Assembly: GCA_963920525.1 (NCBI GenBank)
Contig: OY986436.1
Location: 181,438,361 to 181,502,360, forward strand
Source: Dichetophora obliterata
Taxonomy: Eukaryota > Arthropoda > Insecta > Diptera > Sciomyzidae
Length of the DNA stretch: 64,000 bases
Direction of reading: 5' to 3'
The first letter of the stretch is position 1. The number at the start of each line of letters is the position of its first letter. Below the pieces are notes generated by a model. That model was not told the origin of the DNA. It ran no database searches and was given only the letters and a program-made list of their open reading frames with translations. A program made the translations under genes and the position numbers. This document shows positions 23,741-35,272 of the stretch, in pieces.

Positions 23741-24004
23741 TGCTTGTTATTAAATGTTTGATCACAAATGACCGAGAACTGGACCTACGTGTTTTATGCC
23801 GACTCCGAACGGCTTATGTTCTCAAGAAGCTTTACATGGCAATTTTTACTCTCTGAGGTTTGCCATTGTCTGCAGAGAGGTGACGACCGAACAGAAAAAT
23901 AAATTCAATTGAAAAAACTTTCTGTCTGAGCTGGAATTGAACCCGGGCTACCACGGTTCTTTAGCTTAGGGGCCACGCACTCTACCCACTAGGCTAAGGT
24001 CGCC
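23741..24004 (-). repeat. tRNA-derived SINE
   Basis: Read on the minus strand it begins with a tRNA-like head GGCGACCTTAGCCTAGTGGG. Box A is at 23996-23985 and box B (GGTTCAATTCC) at 23943-23933. The body contains GGCAAACCTCAGAGAG and CGGAGTCGGCATAAAAC, seen in insect SINEs as I recall them. The tRNA fold is degenerate, so it is not a functional tRNA gene. A piece of the same body lies at 27868-27925. The 3' limit is approximate. Confidence 0.75.
23933..23996 (-). promoter_or_regulatory. RNA polymerase III box A and box B of the SINE
   Basis: TAGCCTAGTGGG (23996-23985) and GGTTCAATTCC (23943-23933) match the internal promoter consensus at the usual spacing of about 40 bases. Confidence 0.75.
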
Positions 24005-25370
24005 ACACAAAATAGATTACATATCATAAAATTCGTAAGGCTTTTCCAATTAAAAATTAAAATTTTTTGAGTTTTAAAACAGCGGCCGCAAAAAATCAAA
24101 GGGCCTCTTTAGTGCGATTACCCTTAATGGACATTTATGGCAAATGTTTTTGATTTAATTATAATGTAATTTGTTTCAAATATGAAAGGATTTTAGCATG
24201 TGATTTGAATGCAAAATCCTTAAATTAAAGTAAAACAAAATTAAGTTGAGTTGAAGCAAATTTAATTTGACTACGCGCTTAACTTAATTTAAGAATGGTG
24301 TGCTTTTAAGTATTTTTGAAATGCGCTTATAATTAAATGAAATGCGCTAATATTTAATTTCGCTTTGAATAGCAGCGTTGTCCATGCAATTTTTTTGAAG
24401 CATTTAGCTATTTTTTATCCGACTACGCTGAAGCAAAAGCAGCAGTATATATGTTTAATCAGTATGTTCATCTGGTCCACTCTCACTTCTAAACTACTTA
24501 TCATAATTAGGTATCGTTGGAAGCGTTTTGATCGCCGACTGGTTAAAGTCTTTGTGACGTCACATTAAATTACACAAAGAGCCCTCTACAGGACATAACA
24601 AATGTAGTGAATACCATGAATTTAAATACAAAATTGTGATTAGCGTATTTCTTCTTTACATTCTTATGTTTAAAAAGCAACAACAAAAATCTAGATTTTT
24701 TTAAATTTTTGAGAAAACGGGAGCAACAGGTAAATATAGCAACCGAAAAGTCAGTAGTGTTCAGTTCTATAATAAGTTATTTAAGCATTAGAAACAGTAA
24801 GGACAAATAAAATTTAGTATTTTGTGGGATAGCCACGTAGTCTTAATCCGGATTTTATTTCAGATTTGCCCTATCACATCTGGTTATTGAGATATTGTAA
24901 CCTAAAAAATTCAAACATTTCTGTTTTTGGTTATATGTTGGGGCATATTTAAGCGAGGGATCTAACTTTTCGAAATGACTAAATGAAGCATTAGATGCAT
25001 AGTATTTAAGTGTAATTTATGGCCTTCAAAACCCATTTTGATTCTTTTCAAAATATTTTTATCTTTGAGATAATGCTTAAATTTTATTTTTAGATTTTTT
25101 AAATAAAGCGATATCTTGTTATTGATTTAGTGTTCCCATTATTAAAATCGTAACCAATATTGCATTATTTCTTTTAAATAAAAAGATCTACATTGTTTTT
25201 TTATAACCTCACATTTAAATCAAATACGTACCCTATTTGCATCAAATACGTTTAAATTTTATTAAAATACAAGTGGATTACCTTTTATTATTAGAAATAA
25301 ATCAAATGGAGCAAAATCGTTATTGAAAATTATTAAATTAAGTGCGTGTTCTTTGATTTCACTACCTTTT
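24005..25370. other. Unassigned AT-rich sequence
   Basis: No supported gene or element. Confidence 0.5.
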
Positions 25371-25665
25371 TTTCATCAGTGTAGGCAGACCGTTTTGAAA
25401 TAATCTCGGCTGAAAATCGAACGTACAGCGGCCGTACATCAGCCGTACATCGGCCGAACAGTGATTTTTCTACAATGAAAATGAAAAGCTTTTCAATGAA
25501 TAATGGAACTTCACGTAATTCATGCAAAAATTGGAACAACGCACAAGTGGCGACACTATTAACATCAGCATCGGCCATAGATCGGGCGTTATTCGACCCA
25601 ACTTTCGATCACTGGGTTTTTGGACTGTTTTTAGGCCAAGTTCTACCCTTGTACAGTAGTTTTTG
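25371..25665 (-). mobile_element. GGCCGTAC-rich MITE, copy 1
   Basis: Rich in CGGCCGTACATCRGCCG repeats (25423-25470). In reverse orientation it matches 46480-47390: the CGTTTTGAAATAAT block near 25390, TCGGCCGAACAGTGATT near 25451, and the TGGTCGAAAGTTGGG-type block near 25605. It lacks the SINE nested in the other copy. Ends are not clear. Confidence 0.7.
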
Positions 25666-25894
25666 ATTTATTTTTGCCCGAGTTGTTGCTTCTTTTAGTA
25701 AAGAATAACTCTAAATAGTAGAAAGTGTTTAAAAACTCCTTGGCATAGAAAAACATGAAAAATATGAACAAAATTGCTATATTCGAAGTTTTTTAAACTT
25801 TGTAGTCAAAAGAGTATTAAATATCAATATAAAAACTTTTTTAATAAGAAAAAGAGTTTGAAGCTTAATTGAGCCGATCAGTTTTTAACCCTTA

Positions 25895-26446
25895 GGGTGC
25901 GTTTATACTGCCAGCTGGTTGCTGGGCCGGACCGAGCTGGAAACGCGTCCTGCTAAAAGCAGCTGGAAGTGCGTATAGTGCGCGCTTGTCGCTGGTGACT
26001 TGTTTCAGCTGGTTTTTGACTATTTTGGGTTTGTTTGTATATATTAGTTTTTTTTTGTTTATGTTTGTAACCGAAGCATCAAAAAAGCCACATGATTTCG
26101 TTCATTCATTTTGCTTTTCTCAAACCAGCGGACAACAAGTGCAGAGACGAAAATGCGAAAAACGCTGCTGAAACGCACTTCCTGCAACTGCCAGTAACGA
26201 TGCTGGCAGTCAAGTGTGCTGCAATGAACGTGTAAAATTAATCAAAACACATGCAAACCGTGCGAGCGAGCGAGAAAGCAACAAACGGGAAGATGGAAAC
26301 CAGCGCACAAGTCACTTGAAGTTGCCAGCTCGGCTGGCACTATACGCAATTTGAGCTTTATTCATATAATTGTATGTGCAGCGTTTTCCAGCTTTCCTTC
26401 TCGGTTCGGCTCGGTCCAGCAACAAGTCACCACTATAAACGCGCCC
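25895..26446. mobile_element. Harbinger-like MITE (GGGTGCGTTTATA ends), copy 1
   Basis: The 552-bp element has long imperfect inverted ends: GGGTGCGTTTATACTGCCAG pairs with GGGCGCGTTTATAGTGGTGA from the other end, continuing to a shared GGACCGAGC. TTA flanks both sides (25892-25894, 26447-26449). A 3-bp TTA duplication is typical of PIF/Harbinger. It has no transposase. It is relatively G+C-rich. A second copy lies at 58588-58740. Confidence 0.82.
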
Positions 26447-26449
26447 TTA

Positions 26450-26924
26450 CAAGAGTTGTGACTGATATATTAAGTTATATAATATATTATGTAATATTAT
26501 TACTTTTACAAAATTGGTAATATAACTTATTAAAGTTTAATGTCAGTAGGTTTAAGTTAAAGTATAAAACAAATTATACAATTTCAAAGCTTTCATTTGT
26601 AGAGTCAAAAAACCGCATTTATGTAAAAAATTTAGCTGAAATGGGGAAAAAGCTATAACGGTTGTGCTACAGTTCTGAAACATCTCAGCTACAGCAAGCT
26701 TGAAAAGTAAATAAGTTTCGTTTAAAATAAAGCCTCAAACTAAAAAGCTGTCCGACAAAATGTAAGAACTGGTTTCTCAAATAACCCGAAAATAACAATT
26801 TTTTAAAAACCGGTTTTTCGAATATTTAAAAAAAAAAAACAACTGGTTTAAACCGGCTAATCGGTTTGTCTACGAATCCAACATAAAAAATTTATAGAAA
26901 AACTTACTGAAAAATGATATCAGT
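26450..26924. other. Unassigned AT-rich sequence
   Basis: Nothing recognised. Confidence 0.5.
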
Positions 26925-27058
26925 GTAAATTGCATGTGTAAATTGAGGTCGAATACTGCATTCCTGAGCCGTGCAACCTATAACTCTAGAACTATTCAAT
27001 ATCGTAAATTTGGATTGTTTTTAAGGTGCCACAACCATTTTTCCAACGTGCATAAATT
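26925..27058 (-). repeat. Helentron-type minisatellite unit, left of the LINE
   Basis: One unit (TGTAAATTGAGGTCGAATAC ... ATTCAATATCGTAAATTTGG ... AACGTGCATAAATTGTTAT) of the about 140-bp repeat that continues at 30945 beyond the LINE. The same unit forms the array at 41.1-42.5 kb in the other orientation. Confidence 0.78.
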
Positions 27059-27577
27059 GTTATTAGCCAAACCTGGCCTCATGAAGGCATTTTCACTTCG
27101 GAATTTTTTGATAACAAATTTGAAGTTTTTCGTCGAGATCGTTGTCCAGTAGACGAGTAGTATTGTCAACGCTTAAAAGTATTTATATTTTTGTTTCTTA
27201 CACTCCACCAAACTCAACTTATGAAACTTATTCGATGCATTTTTTCAATATTCTTACTATTGTTGAAGCGCTTAAAGATAACGAATACCCGTTAGTATTG
27301 GGAGATTTTAACTTAAGTAATGTAGATTATTTTTGTTTTGATGGTGGTCTGGCATTAACACCGATAAATTTGGGTGGTGGAAGAGAAGCAGATTTGTTTG
27401 GATTCCATACTTTCACTAGGTATTCACCAAATAAATTCTGTAAGAAACGGGTTAAACAAAATATTGGACCTAGTTTTTACTGACTTGGAGCTTCACTCCA
27501 CCTGTAGAGAAGCAGAGTTTACATTATCTGACAATAGCGTTCACCGCAAAGCGCTTGTAGTTCGTTATGACATTATG
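27059..27577 (+). pseudogene. CR1/Jockey-type LINE, endonuclease domain (5'-truncated)
   Basis: The frames encode TWPHEGIF...FDNKFEVFRRDRCPVDE, then VSYTPPNSTYETY, then PLVLGDFNLSNVDY (GDFN catalytic motif), then LDLVFTD with SDNSVH. These are the ordered motifs of an apurinic-like endonuclease. The frame shifts between pieces (stop near 27152, slip near 27440). The LINE starts inside this domain, so it is 5'-truncated. A MITE at 27578-28189 splits it. Confidence 0.8.
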
Positions 27578-28189
27578 CACTCAGAAAAAAAAATATATTT
27601 GACACAAACATAATATCAACGGATACTATTATGTTTAAAAACTTGTTTATAGCAAACAAGTTAATTTTTACAAGAAATGTGTTCTTATTTTACGGTAAAC
27701 ATAAAATACTTTCCGGAACCAAATTATGTTCACTGCAAATAAGCTTATTTTTTCCAATAAATATATTATGTTTACAGAAACATAAAATTATTTTTGGGGC
27801 AAGTAAGCTTATTTTGTTGCTATGTTGTATTTTAATTATTTATTATTACTTAATTTATTCTTTTTTAATTGTTGCTCTTTGAGGTTTGCCATTGTTTGTG
27901 GCTGAACAGAAATATTAATTCAATTTGTTTAGTTTATTTAACGGATAAGCATGGTATTACTTTCAGAAGCATAATATATGAACATTGTGGAATTATTTTT
28001 CCGCAAAAATATTTTTTATCACATCAATCAAAATATGTTCACCTGGAATTGTAAACAAACATTGAAATGCTTGCCACAAAAATAGCAATATGTATTATAA
28101 ACAAAATATGGTTAGAAAAGCGAGATATATTTACGGTGAATAGAAATTGTTTGCTACAATCAAAATCGAAAATGTAATTTTTCTGCGTG
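27578..28189. mobile_element. MITE with CACTCAGAAAAA ends inside the LINE
   Basis: The 612-bp segment has inverted ends CACTCAGAAAAA and CACGCAGAAAAA and separates two pieces of the LINE endonuclease. Flanks read TATG and TATC, so the target duplication is not clean. It contains a SINE fragment at 27868-27925. No coding frame. Confidence 0.65.
27868..27925 (-). repeat. SINE body fragment
   Basis: TTGCTCTTTGAGGTTTGCCA and following bases match 23848-23915 of the SINE at 23741-24004, with a short deletion. Confidence 0.7.
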
Positions 28190-28690
28190 TATCTTTAAAG
28201 AATCCCCATTTGGGTGATGAGCTGCATGAGTTTGATTTTAATAAAGCTAACTACGTGGTAATATCGGAGTTTCTGTTTAATGTAGACTAATCTTTGATGA
28301 GAATCTATTTCAAAACTCCATGTGTTTAATAAATACTATAATAAATATGTTTAATAGATACTAGTGAAACTTTCACAAGGTTTGTTCCGTTGAAAAAGGT
28401 TCGTACAAATTCTAAACTAACGTGGTGCAACAGTCGCCTGTCAAACCTCAAAACCATCATGAATAAAGAATACAAAAAGAGCAGGACTAACGTAGCCTTT
28501 AAACATGAACATCTTCAAGCGCGAAAAGAATATGAATTACTTAAGAAATCTTTGAATAAAAATCATTTGCTTACTTTAGAATGGAATATTAAGGGCAACC
28601 CAAAAGCATTTTGGACTTTTTTAAACAATAAACAGAGCACTGCGGGTCTACCTTAAAATATGTTTTTCCAGGATAGGTCATCCAATAATC
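28190..28690 (+). pseudogene. CR1/Jockey-type LINE, region between endonuclease and RT
   Basis: One frame resumes with LKNPHLGDELHEFDFNKANY. After a stop another gives RTNSKLTWCNSRLSNLKTIM, then KNHLLTLEWN, PKAFWTFLNNKQS, the usual segment before the reverse transcriptase. A further insertion begins around 28690-28705. Confidence 0.75.
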
Positions 28691-28704
28691 CATTGACTAA
28701 TTGC

Positions 28705-29325
28705 GTTCTGTCGGAGTTAAAATGTGCTCCTATTGCGGATCTGGGGTCCATAATTTCCCAGCAAAAAAAAGAGCTTCCAAGAGAAGGTAAAGTGGAAGGG
28801 AAAGTCTTGAATTCCATCCCTTCCACTTTCATACCCAGAAGGCGTTCTTTTAACATATCCATGTCATTGGGAGGAATGCTTTCCTTAGTCTTCTCTAGAA
28901 GTGCTTCTAGAATTTTTTCAATGAAAGATTTCTTTGAGCCCTTAAATAAAAGGATTCTAGTATCCCAAGGAAAATATCCCTTTTCCCGATTTTCTCTCGA
29001 TTTTAGTGTTGGAAAGTGGAAGTGTTTGTGTTTTGTTGGGGATTTAAAAAAATCCACGTAAAATATCCCTTTTTCCGATTTTCACGGCCTTTTGGTGTTT
29101 GAAGTAAGAAGTGGTTGCGTCTTGTTGGAGGTTTGAAAAATCCCACGGAAAATAAAAAAAAACCTGAAAAAATAATTTAAATTAAATGCTATTTGAATGT
29201 CTTTGAGAAGTGGTTTATGAGAATGCTTCTTGAAAGCACTTCTTGATAAGGCTTAGAAGAAGCACAATTGGATCTAAAGAATGTCTTCGGGAATCAGTGT
29301 TCCTAAGAATGCATGTCACATTTGT
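28705..29325. repeat. Unclassified insertion in the LINE, with internal repeats
   Basis: The LINE coding similarity stops near 28700 and resumes near 29335. Inside are an inverted pair around CCTTCCACTTT (28790-28830) and a direct duplication of about 88 bp (28972-29058 and 29059-29150, both starting AAATATCCCTTTT-like). Long frames exist on both strands at 28653-29061 (133 and 134 residues), neither recognised. Exact ends were not found. Confidence 0.5.
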
Positions 29326-29334
29326 AACAAAAAT

Positions 29335-30383
29335 TTTGCTGGGTTTATGTGGAGAGGAGGTTTATCGTGAATTGTCTAGCTTAGATGCAAAGAAGAAATG
29401 CGGCCCTGATAGCATTCTATCCAATTATCTTAAATATTGTGCCGTGATCCTAACTCAGCCGTTAACCTCTCTGTTTAATCTATCTTTACAAGATGGGGAG
29501 TTTTTAGATACATGGAAAGTGTAGGAGATAACTCTAATTTACAAATCAGGGTCGAGGCAAGATATTACAAACTGCCGACCAATATCCAAACTATCTCTTA
29601 TTCCTAAAATATTCGAATCTCTGGTAAAAAATAAGATTTATGAATGCATTAAGAATAGTATATCGGATGACCAACATGGGTTTGTTTCCGGGAAATCAAC
29701 TTCAACTAATCTTTCGATGTTTACTCACTTTTTAGCAAGTGAGATGGAGGGAGGCCATCAAATTGATGCCATTTTCACAGATTTTGCCAACGTACTCTTT
29801 GACTGTTTTACTAAAAATGCTAAGCATTTTAGGATTTCACTCTTCCATGTAATCTTGGTTTGAGAATTCCTTGGTCGGGAGAAGGCAAGTGGTTAAGATA
29901 GGAAATAAGTTGTCCAAACAAATTGATAGTTTTTCTGGGGTTCCACAAGGCAGTAGCCATCTTGGCCCGCTTCTGTTTGTTCTGTTTATCAATGACCTTC
30001 CTAATTATATACACTTTTCAAAATGCCTCATTTTCGTAGATGACGTTAAGGTATTCAACACTGTTAAATCCTTGGATGACTGCCTGCTAATTTTGCAAGA
30101 TTTAGATGGTCTGCAGAAGTGGTGTGAAACCAACAAATTATATTTTAATGTGGCAAAATGTAATGCAATGTCTTTCACCAGGAAGAAGCAATTAATAATA
30201 GGATATTATGCTATTAATAGCGGAAGCTTTTTAAGAATTGAATGTAAAACTGATTTGGGAGTTTTATTTGATAATAAGCTAGTCTTTTCAAAGCACTACG
30301 ATGCTATCATTTCTAAGGCGAATGCAATGATGGGGTTCGTTATACGTAATACACAGGAGTTCACAGATCCTTTTAATTTATAA
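29335..30383 (+). pseudogene. CR1/Jockey-type LINE, reverse transcriptase domain
   Basis: Ordered RT motifs: GPDSILSNYLK, then NCRPISKLSLIPKIFE, DDQHGFVSGKSTSTNL, SGVPQGS (near 29934), and FVDD (30033-30044), then LGVLFDNKL. FVDD replaces the usual FADD. Stops at 29522 and near 29862 and a slip around 29800 make it non-functional. Polymerisation would copy LINE RNA at the nicked target in an active relative. Confidence 0.86.
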
Positions 30384-30386
30384 TCA

Positions 30387-30944
30387 ATTTATTTCGCTTT
30401 AGTCCAGTCAAGATTGAAGTATGGTTGCGTAGTGTGGAACCCACAATATGCAGTGCACATCTCTAGAATTGAAAATATTCAAAGACGGTTTACTCGCCTA
30501 GTGTTTAAAAGACTTCGTTGGGAGTGTATGCCAACTTATGACTCTCGCTGTGCATTACTTGGTCTTAAAACCTTGGAGTTTAGAAGAAAGTATATTTTGG
30601 CTATTTTTGCACGTTATGTAGTAATGAATCACCTAGATTGTGCACCATTGCTAGAGCTATTAAATATATATGCGCCGGAAAGCAATGTTAGACAAAGGCT
30701 TTTCTTCACATTCCCTTTCGAAGGACAAACTACGGTAGACGTGATCCGGTCTATAACATGAGCACTACTTTTAATATTTACTAATATTAATACTAAAATA
30801 GTCTGTTTTAATATTGATATATCTCTAACTAGGGTAGCTTTTAAAAATGATATTATGTTAAGTGTATTTTGAGTAAAATCATTATCACTGTAAACAATAT
30901 TGTCAATAGTTGAATAAAAAAATAAATAAATAAATAAATAAACT
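30387..30944 (+). pseudogene. LINE C-terminus and (TAAA)n 3' tail
   Basis: The frame has MKYGCVVWNPQYAVHISRIE, then NIQRRFTRLVFKR and LGLKTLEFRRKY, the usual ORF2 end of this LINE type, with TGA at 30759. A short 3' UTR leads to the AAATAAATAAATAAATAAAT tail at 30918-30942. The tail joins the minisatellite directly, so this is the true 3' end. Confidence 0.83.
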
Positions 30945-31330
30945 GAATGCGTAAATTGAGGTCGAATACTGAATTGCGAGGCTGTGTGACCTACAACTTC
31001 AAAACTATTCGATATCGCAAACTTTGATTGTATGGGAGGTGGGTGCAACGCCCCCTTTAACAACGCCCATAAAATGTTATCAGTGAAACTGCAGGTGCGA
31101 AGTGAGTTCGAATTCTAAATTTCGAGGCTGTGCTACCTGTAACTCCTAAGCTATTCGATATCGCAAATTTAAGTTGTATGGGAGGTGCTACACCCCCTTC
31201 TCGAACTCCCACAAAATGCTATCAGGCAAAATGCTATGCGCAAATTGACGTCTCAGACTGAATTCCTAGGCTCTGCAACCGATAACTCCAAAGCTACTCG
31301 ATATACTGATTTTTAGCGATTTTAAATGAG
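30945..31330 (-). repeat. Helentron-type minisatellite, right of the LINE
   Basis: About three units of roughly 143 bp, each with GAGGTCGAATWCTRAATT, CTATTCGATATCGCAAA and ATGGGAGGTG landmarks (TTCGATATC near 31007, 31151, 31296). They continue the unit ended at 27058. Orientation is opposite to the 41-kb array. Confidence 0.8.
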
Positions 31331-32007
31331 CAATGGTATGGACGAAAAGGGATCTACTATTTTTGAAATATCTCGAGAACCGATCATGAGGTGTTATTCG
31401 AATTTGTTTGAATTCCGTATCATGACTGGCCGAACTCACCTAAAAATTTTAACAACACTATTGGAAGGGTTCAGAAGTGATGGAGTAGAATACGGACACC
31501 ATTAGATTTTCTTTAGTATATTTTTTTTATATAGTAAATTTAAATAAAGTTTAGTAATAAAATAAAGTATTTTATAATACATTAAGACAAAAACAAAAGC
31601 ACTAATATTAAATCGATATAAATATAAAAAATTTAACACATTTTTAGTTTTTCTATTAATTCCTTTCATGCTTACATTTTCTTTTGTTTTACTGTACAAG
31701 TCCGTCAATTCATGGACAATGATATAAAAATGACAGTTGTTTAATTTAACTTTTTTAAAAAATTCGATGAACTCATCCACCATAAAGATTTTCCTTAAAT
31801 AATCGTTTATTTTATTAATATTTTCATACGCTATAAAAACAACAAAAACTGAAAAAAATTAACAAATTTATGCATTCGAAAATGTCGAATAATTCGATCA
31901 GAAAAAACCGATTTCTCGAATTATCCGAAAATGTTAATTAAAAAAAAACCAAGACCGAAAAAACCGAAATATTAATAAAAATCTAATGACATAAAATCTA
32001 ATGACAT
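31331..32007. other. Unassigned AT-rich sequence
   Basis: No supported gene. The minus-strand frame at 31502-31783 is Lys/Ile/Phe-rich and unrecognised. Confidence 0.45.
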
Positions 32008-32446
32008 TCTTTTAAAATTGCGAAAAAGTTATTATTTAAATTTATAAAGATATTTTTCTTTGCAGATTTTTGCAGAATTAATGTTAAACTTGACGAAATC
32101 TAAAGTTATTCTAAATTTATTCCAAATTTTTGAAAGCTTCATTTTTTATAAAAATTACCATACCTTATAAAATTTCGAAAAAAATTACCTTACTAGCTAG
32201 GACTGATCAGTATTGGATTTAATAAATTAAAATTTTTAGTGAAAAATAAAAAAAACCCAGTAATCCATATAACTAATTTTTTCTGATGGTAAAAACGAAA
32301 TCCGAACGCAACACTTTTTATTAACCTCAAAAACTCGAACTCATTCGAACTTTTTACTCATTTCAGTTTGCTATTTTTTACGGAATTCGAATTAATAATT
32401 TTCATAAATAAACGACAAATATGACTGAAATTCTATATTTTTTTGT
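32008..32446 (+). repeat. Local direct duplication, copy 1
   Basis: Closely matches 33640-34147 in the same orientation, about 1.63 kb apart, with one CTCATTCGAA unit. It lacks a short segment found in copy 2 (about 33778-33812). Confidence 0.87.
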
Positions 32447-33639
32447 AACACTAGTTGTAATGCAGCAAAGCTTTTTTGTGTCAAAATCTTAGGTTTCTCT
32501 TCAGTCACTTTCGACACCTTTTTTACGCCCTCAGAACTTCTTAACCCATATCAAGAAATTCCACTCTGACAATCATCACTAAATAAAGCATTAATTTCGA
32601 ATTCATTCAACATTAGCAGCAGTTCAACACTTTTGTCAATAATATACGCTGGAATTTTTTACAAGCATCTCATAACATTCATCATTCATCAGTCACAACA
32701 TCATAACTATAAACATCATCATCATCATATTTATCGTCATCGTCTTAAGCGACAGAAGTAGCTTCATAAGCCACATCAACCTCATTATGACATTTAGCAC
32801 CAACACGTGAGCTTATTCCATGATTGTCATCAGTAGAAATTTCTTCGTTATATCTTCTCAAGTGTTGCTCATTTTCCATTTTCTCTTTCGTTAAGCGCAC
32901 ATCTTCTACTGTTTAAGGACGACTTTATTTTCCTTTTACATTCTTTGTTCGTTCTTCATTTGCGTTATGCTTATAGTTTTTACAATTCTTTTTGTAGCTG
33001 TCATTGAGCTCGCGTATATGCGTGATTGTATTTGTATTTGTGTTTATGCTTCTGTGCGAGCGTGTTCAAGTGCTGGAAAGTGTTTCCTTGACAGCCATAT
33101 TGAGCACAATTGCAGCTTAATTGTTGTATTTATGAGAACTACTTAAAAAAAAAAAAATAAAAACAATTTTCTGCATATTGCAATAAGCGCACTTGGCAAA
33201 AACTTAACGAAACTCTTGCGAACAATTAAATGTTTAATTAACAATTGAAAAGTTCATTACAAACTGCATACCAAAAAGTTTTTGTCATTTTTGCAATTGC
33301 AAAGCTTAACGAAAAGTTTATGCAAGTTTAAAATATCAGTAAAACTAAGAAAAACTTTCGCAATGAGAACAAAAGTTAAGCGGGTGCTAAGTTTTTTTTT
33401 TTAAATTTATATAAAAACTTTATGTGCCTGCGTTAATTCACAAGCTCTGCGAGCTTAGTTTTGACTTTTTTGTGAGCAAAATAGACTCTTAAATGAACTT
33501 AATGAATAAAACTGAACTTAAATTATACTATATTGTGTACTGAAAAGCTTTTATCAATTATTAGTTATTTAAGAAAAATAAAAACTAAAACTTTGTTAAT
33601 CTCAAAAACCTGCACAATATAACGAATACACGAAAAAGT
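32447..33639. other. Gene-free spacer between duplicates
   Basis: No gene. ATC-rich run CATCATCATCATCAT near 32715 and an A-run near 33146. Confidence 0.5.
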
Positions 33640-34147
33640 TCTTTTAAAATTGCGAAAAAGTTATTATTTAAATTTATATCGATATTTTTCTATGCAGATT
33701 TTTGCAAAATTAATGTTAAACTTGACGAAATCTAAAGTTATTCCAAATTTATTCCAAATTTTTGAAAGCTTCATTTTAATGCATGGAATTAGGCAGTATT
33801 TGATAAGATTTTATAAAAATTACCATACCTTATAAAATTTCGAAAAAACTACCTTACTAGCTAGGACTGATCAGTATTGGTTTTAATAAATTAAAATTTT
33901 TAGTGAAAAATAAAAAAAAACCCAGTAATCCATATAACAAATTTTTTCTGATGGTAAAAACGAAAACCGAACGCAACACTTTTTATTAACCTCAAAAACT
34001 CGAACTCATTCGAACTCATTCGAACTCATTCGAACTCATTCGAACTCATTCGAACTTTTTACTCATTTCAGTTTGCTATTTTTTACGGAATTCGAATTAA
34101 TAATTTTCATAAATTAACGACAAATATGACTGAAATTCTATATTTTT
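33640..34147 (+). repeat. Local direct duplication, copy 2, with 10-bp minisatellite
   Basis: Second copy of 32008-32446. The motif CTCATTCGAA is repeated about five times at 34004-34055 against one to two in copy 1, so it expanded after duplication or contracted in the other copy. Confidence 0.87.
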
Positions 34148-35272
34148 TTTTAATTCTTGCTAGAGTTCGCTAGTGGTCAAAATTCAACCTTGTCGCATAC
34201 ATTCTTTGTTGATTCGATACAGAATTAATGTCATAAGCATATGTTTTTCATAAATATTTGGCATCACATTTACTTTCCTAATTAATTAGCCACCAGTTCT
34301 CTCCATCACCATTGAGCGGCAAACTGAAAATAGAAAAGTGCACTTATCTGAAAACCTCACGAAACTATGCCGAACGTTTTTTTCTGTTCTTTTCGTGCTG
34401 ATCTTCTACGTGTTTATACATAATAAAAAATGTGTGAAATACATCATTTCACCTGTTTAAAGAAGGTGAATTTCTGTAAAAAATATTCGGTGCACTCTTT
34501 CTACTCTCTCTAAATCATTTTAAAAAATTATTAAAATCGGTTAAGAAACACAGTACACACACAAAAAAATCATTGTAAAATTAAATAGAAACATAATGTT
34601 TCCCCTATCACCAAAATACATTACATGCTTCCGATTTTTCTTTATATAGATTTATAGTAAAATCATTGTGATTTCCATGTAAAAATCGCAACAAATTTTC
34701 ATATTGAACTATTATGAAATCATGTAAAATTATAATGATGGTCATGTTGAATAATTATGAAATCCAGCTTAATCTTAACCTCATTTTGAAATAAAAAGAA
34801 CTTTAAGTTGGATTTTTTTAGTTTTTGTTTATTGAAAGATATATAAAAAATACTACCTGCAATTACAAAACATACCTCAATTTTTCTCCAATTAAATAAA
34901 TTTTCTCTGTAACGAGCACGGAGTCGAAGAAGTGGTATAGCTTCCTGTATATCTTCCTTCCTTCCATTGATGCTTCTAAAAGTAATACAATATTTTGATA
35001 TTATGTTGTTATAGTACTTGAGTCTCATATCACATCACCTTGTTCATCTGTTTCGAACTTTGTGCATCCATCTACTTCCACTATCATTTCACTTGTAAAA
35101 CACTTCTGCAGCTATTAGAAACTTTTTAATTGTTGCCACGATGATACTCCTCGCGATAAAACTTCTAATGCGCAGAAAACAGAAAATTCGCCAGAAACAA
35201 CAGAACTTCTTCAACACGCAAAAAATTTTTTGTACATGATGCAATAATAATTTTACTGAATTTCATAATAGC

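Noticed and set aside
23933..24004. Functional tRNA gene on the minus strand
   Set aside because: Boxes A and B are good, but the stems do not pair properly and a SINE body follows.
32700..32760. CRISPR-like spaced repeats
   Set aside because: This is a plain ATC microsatellite without unique spacers; the genome is eukaryotic.
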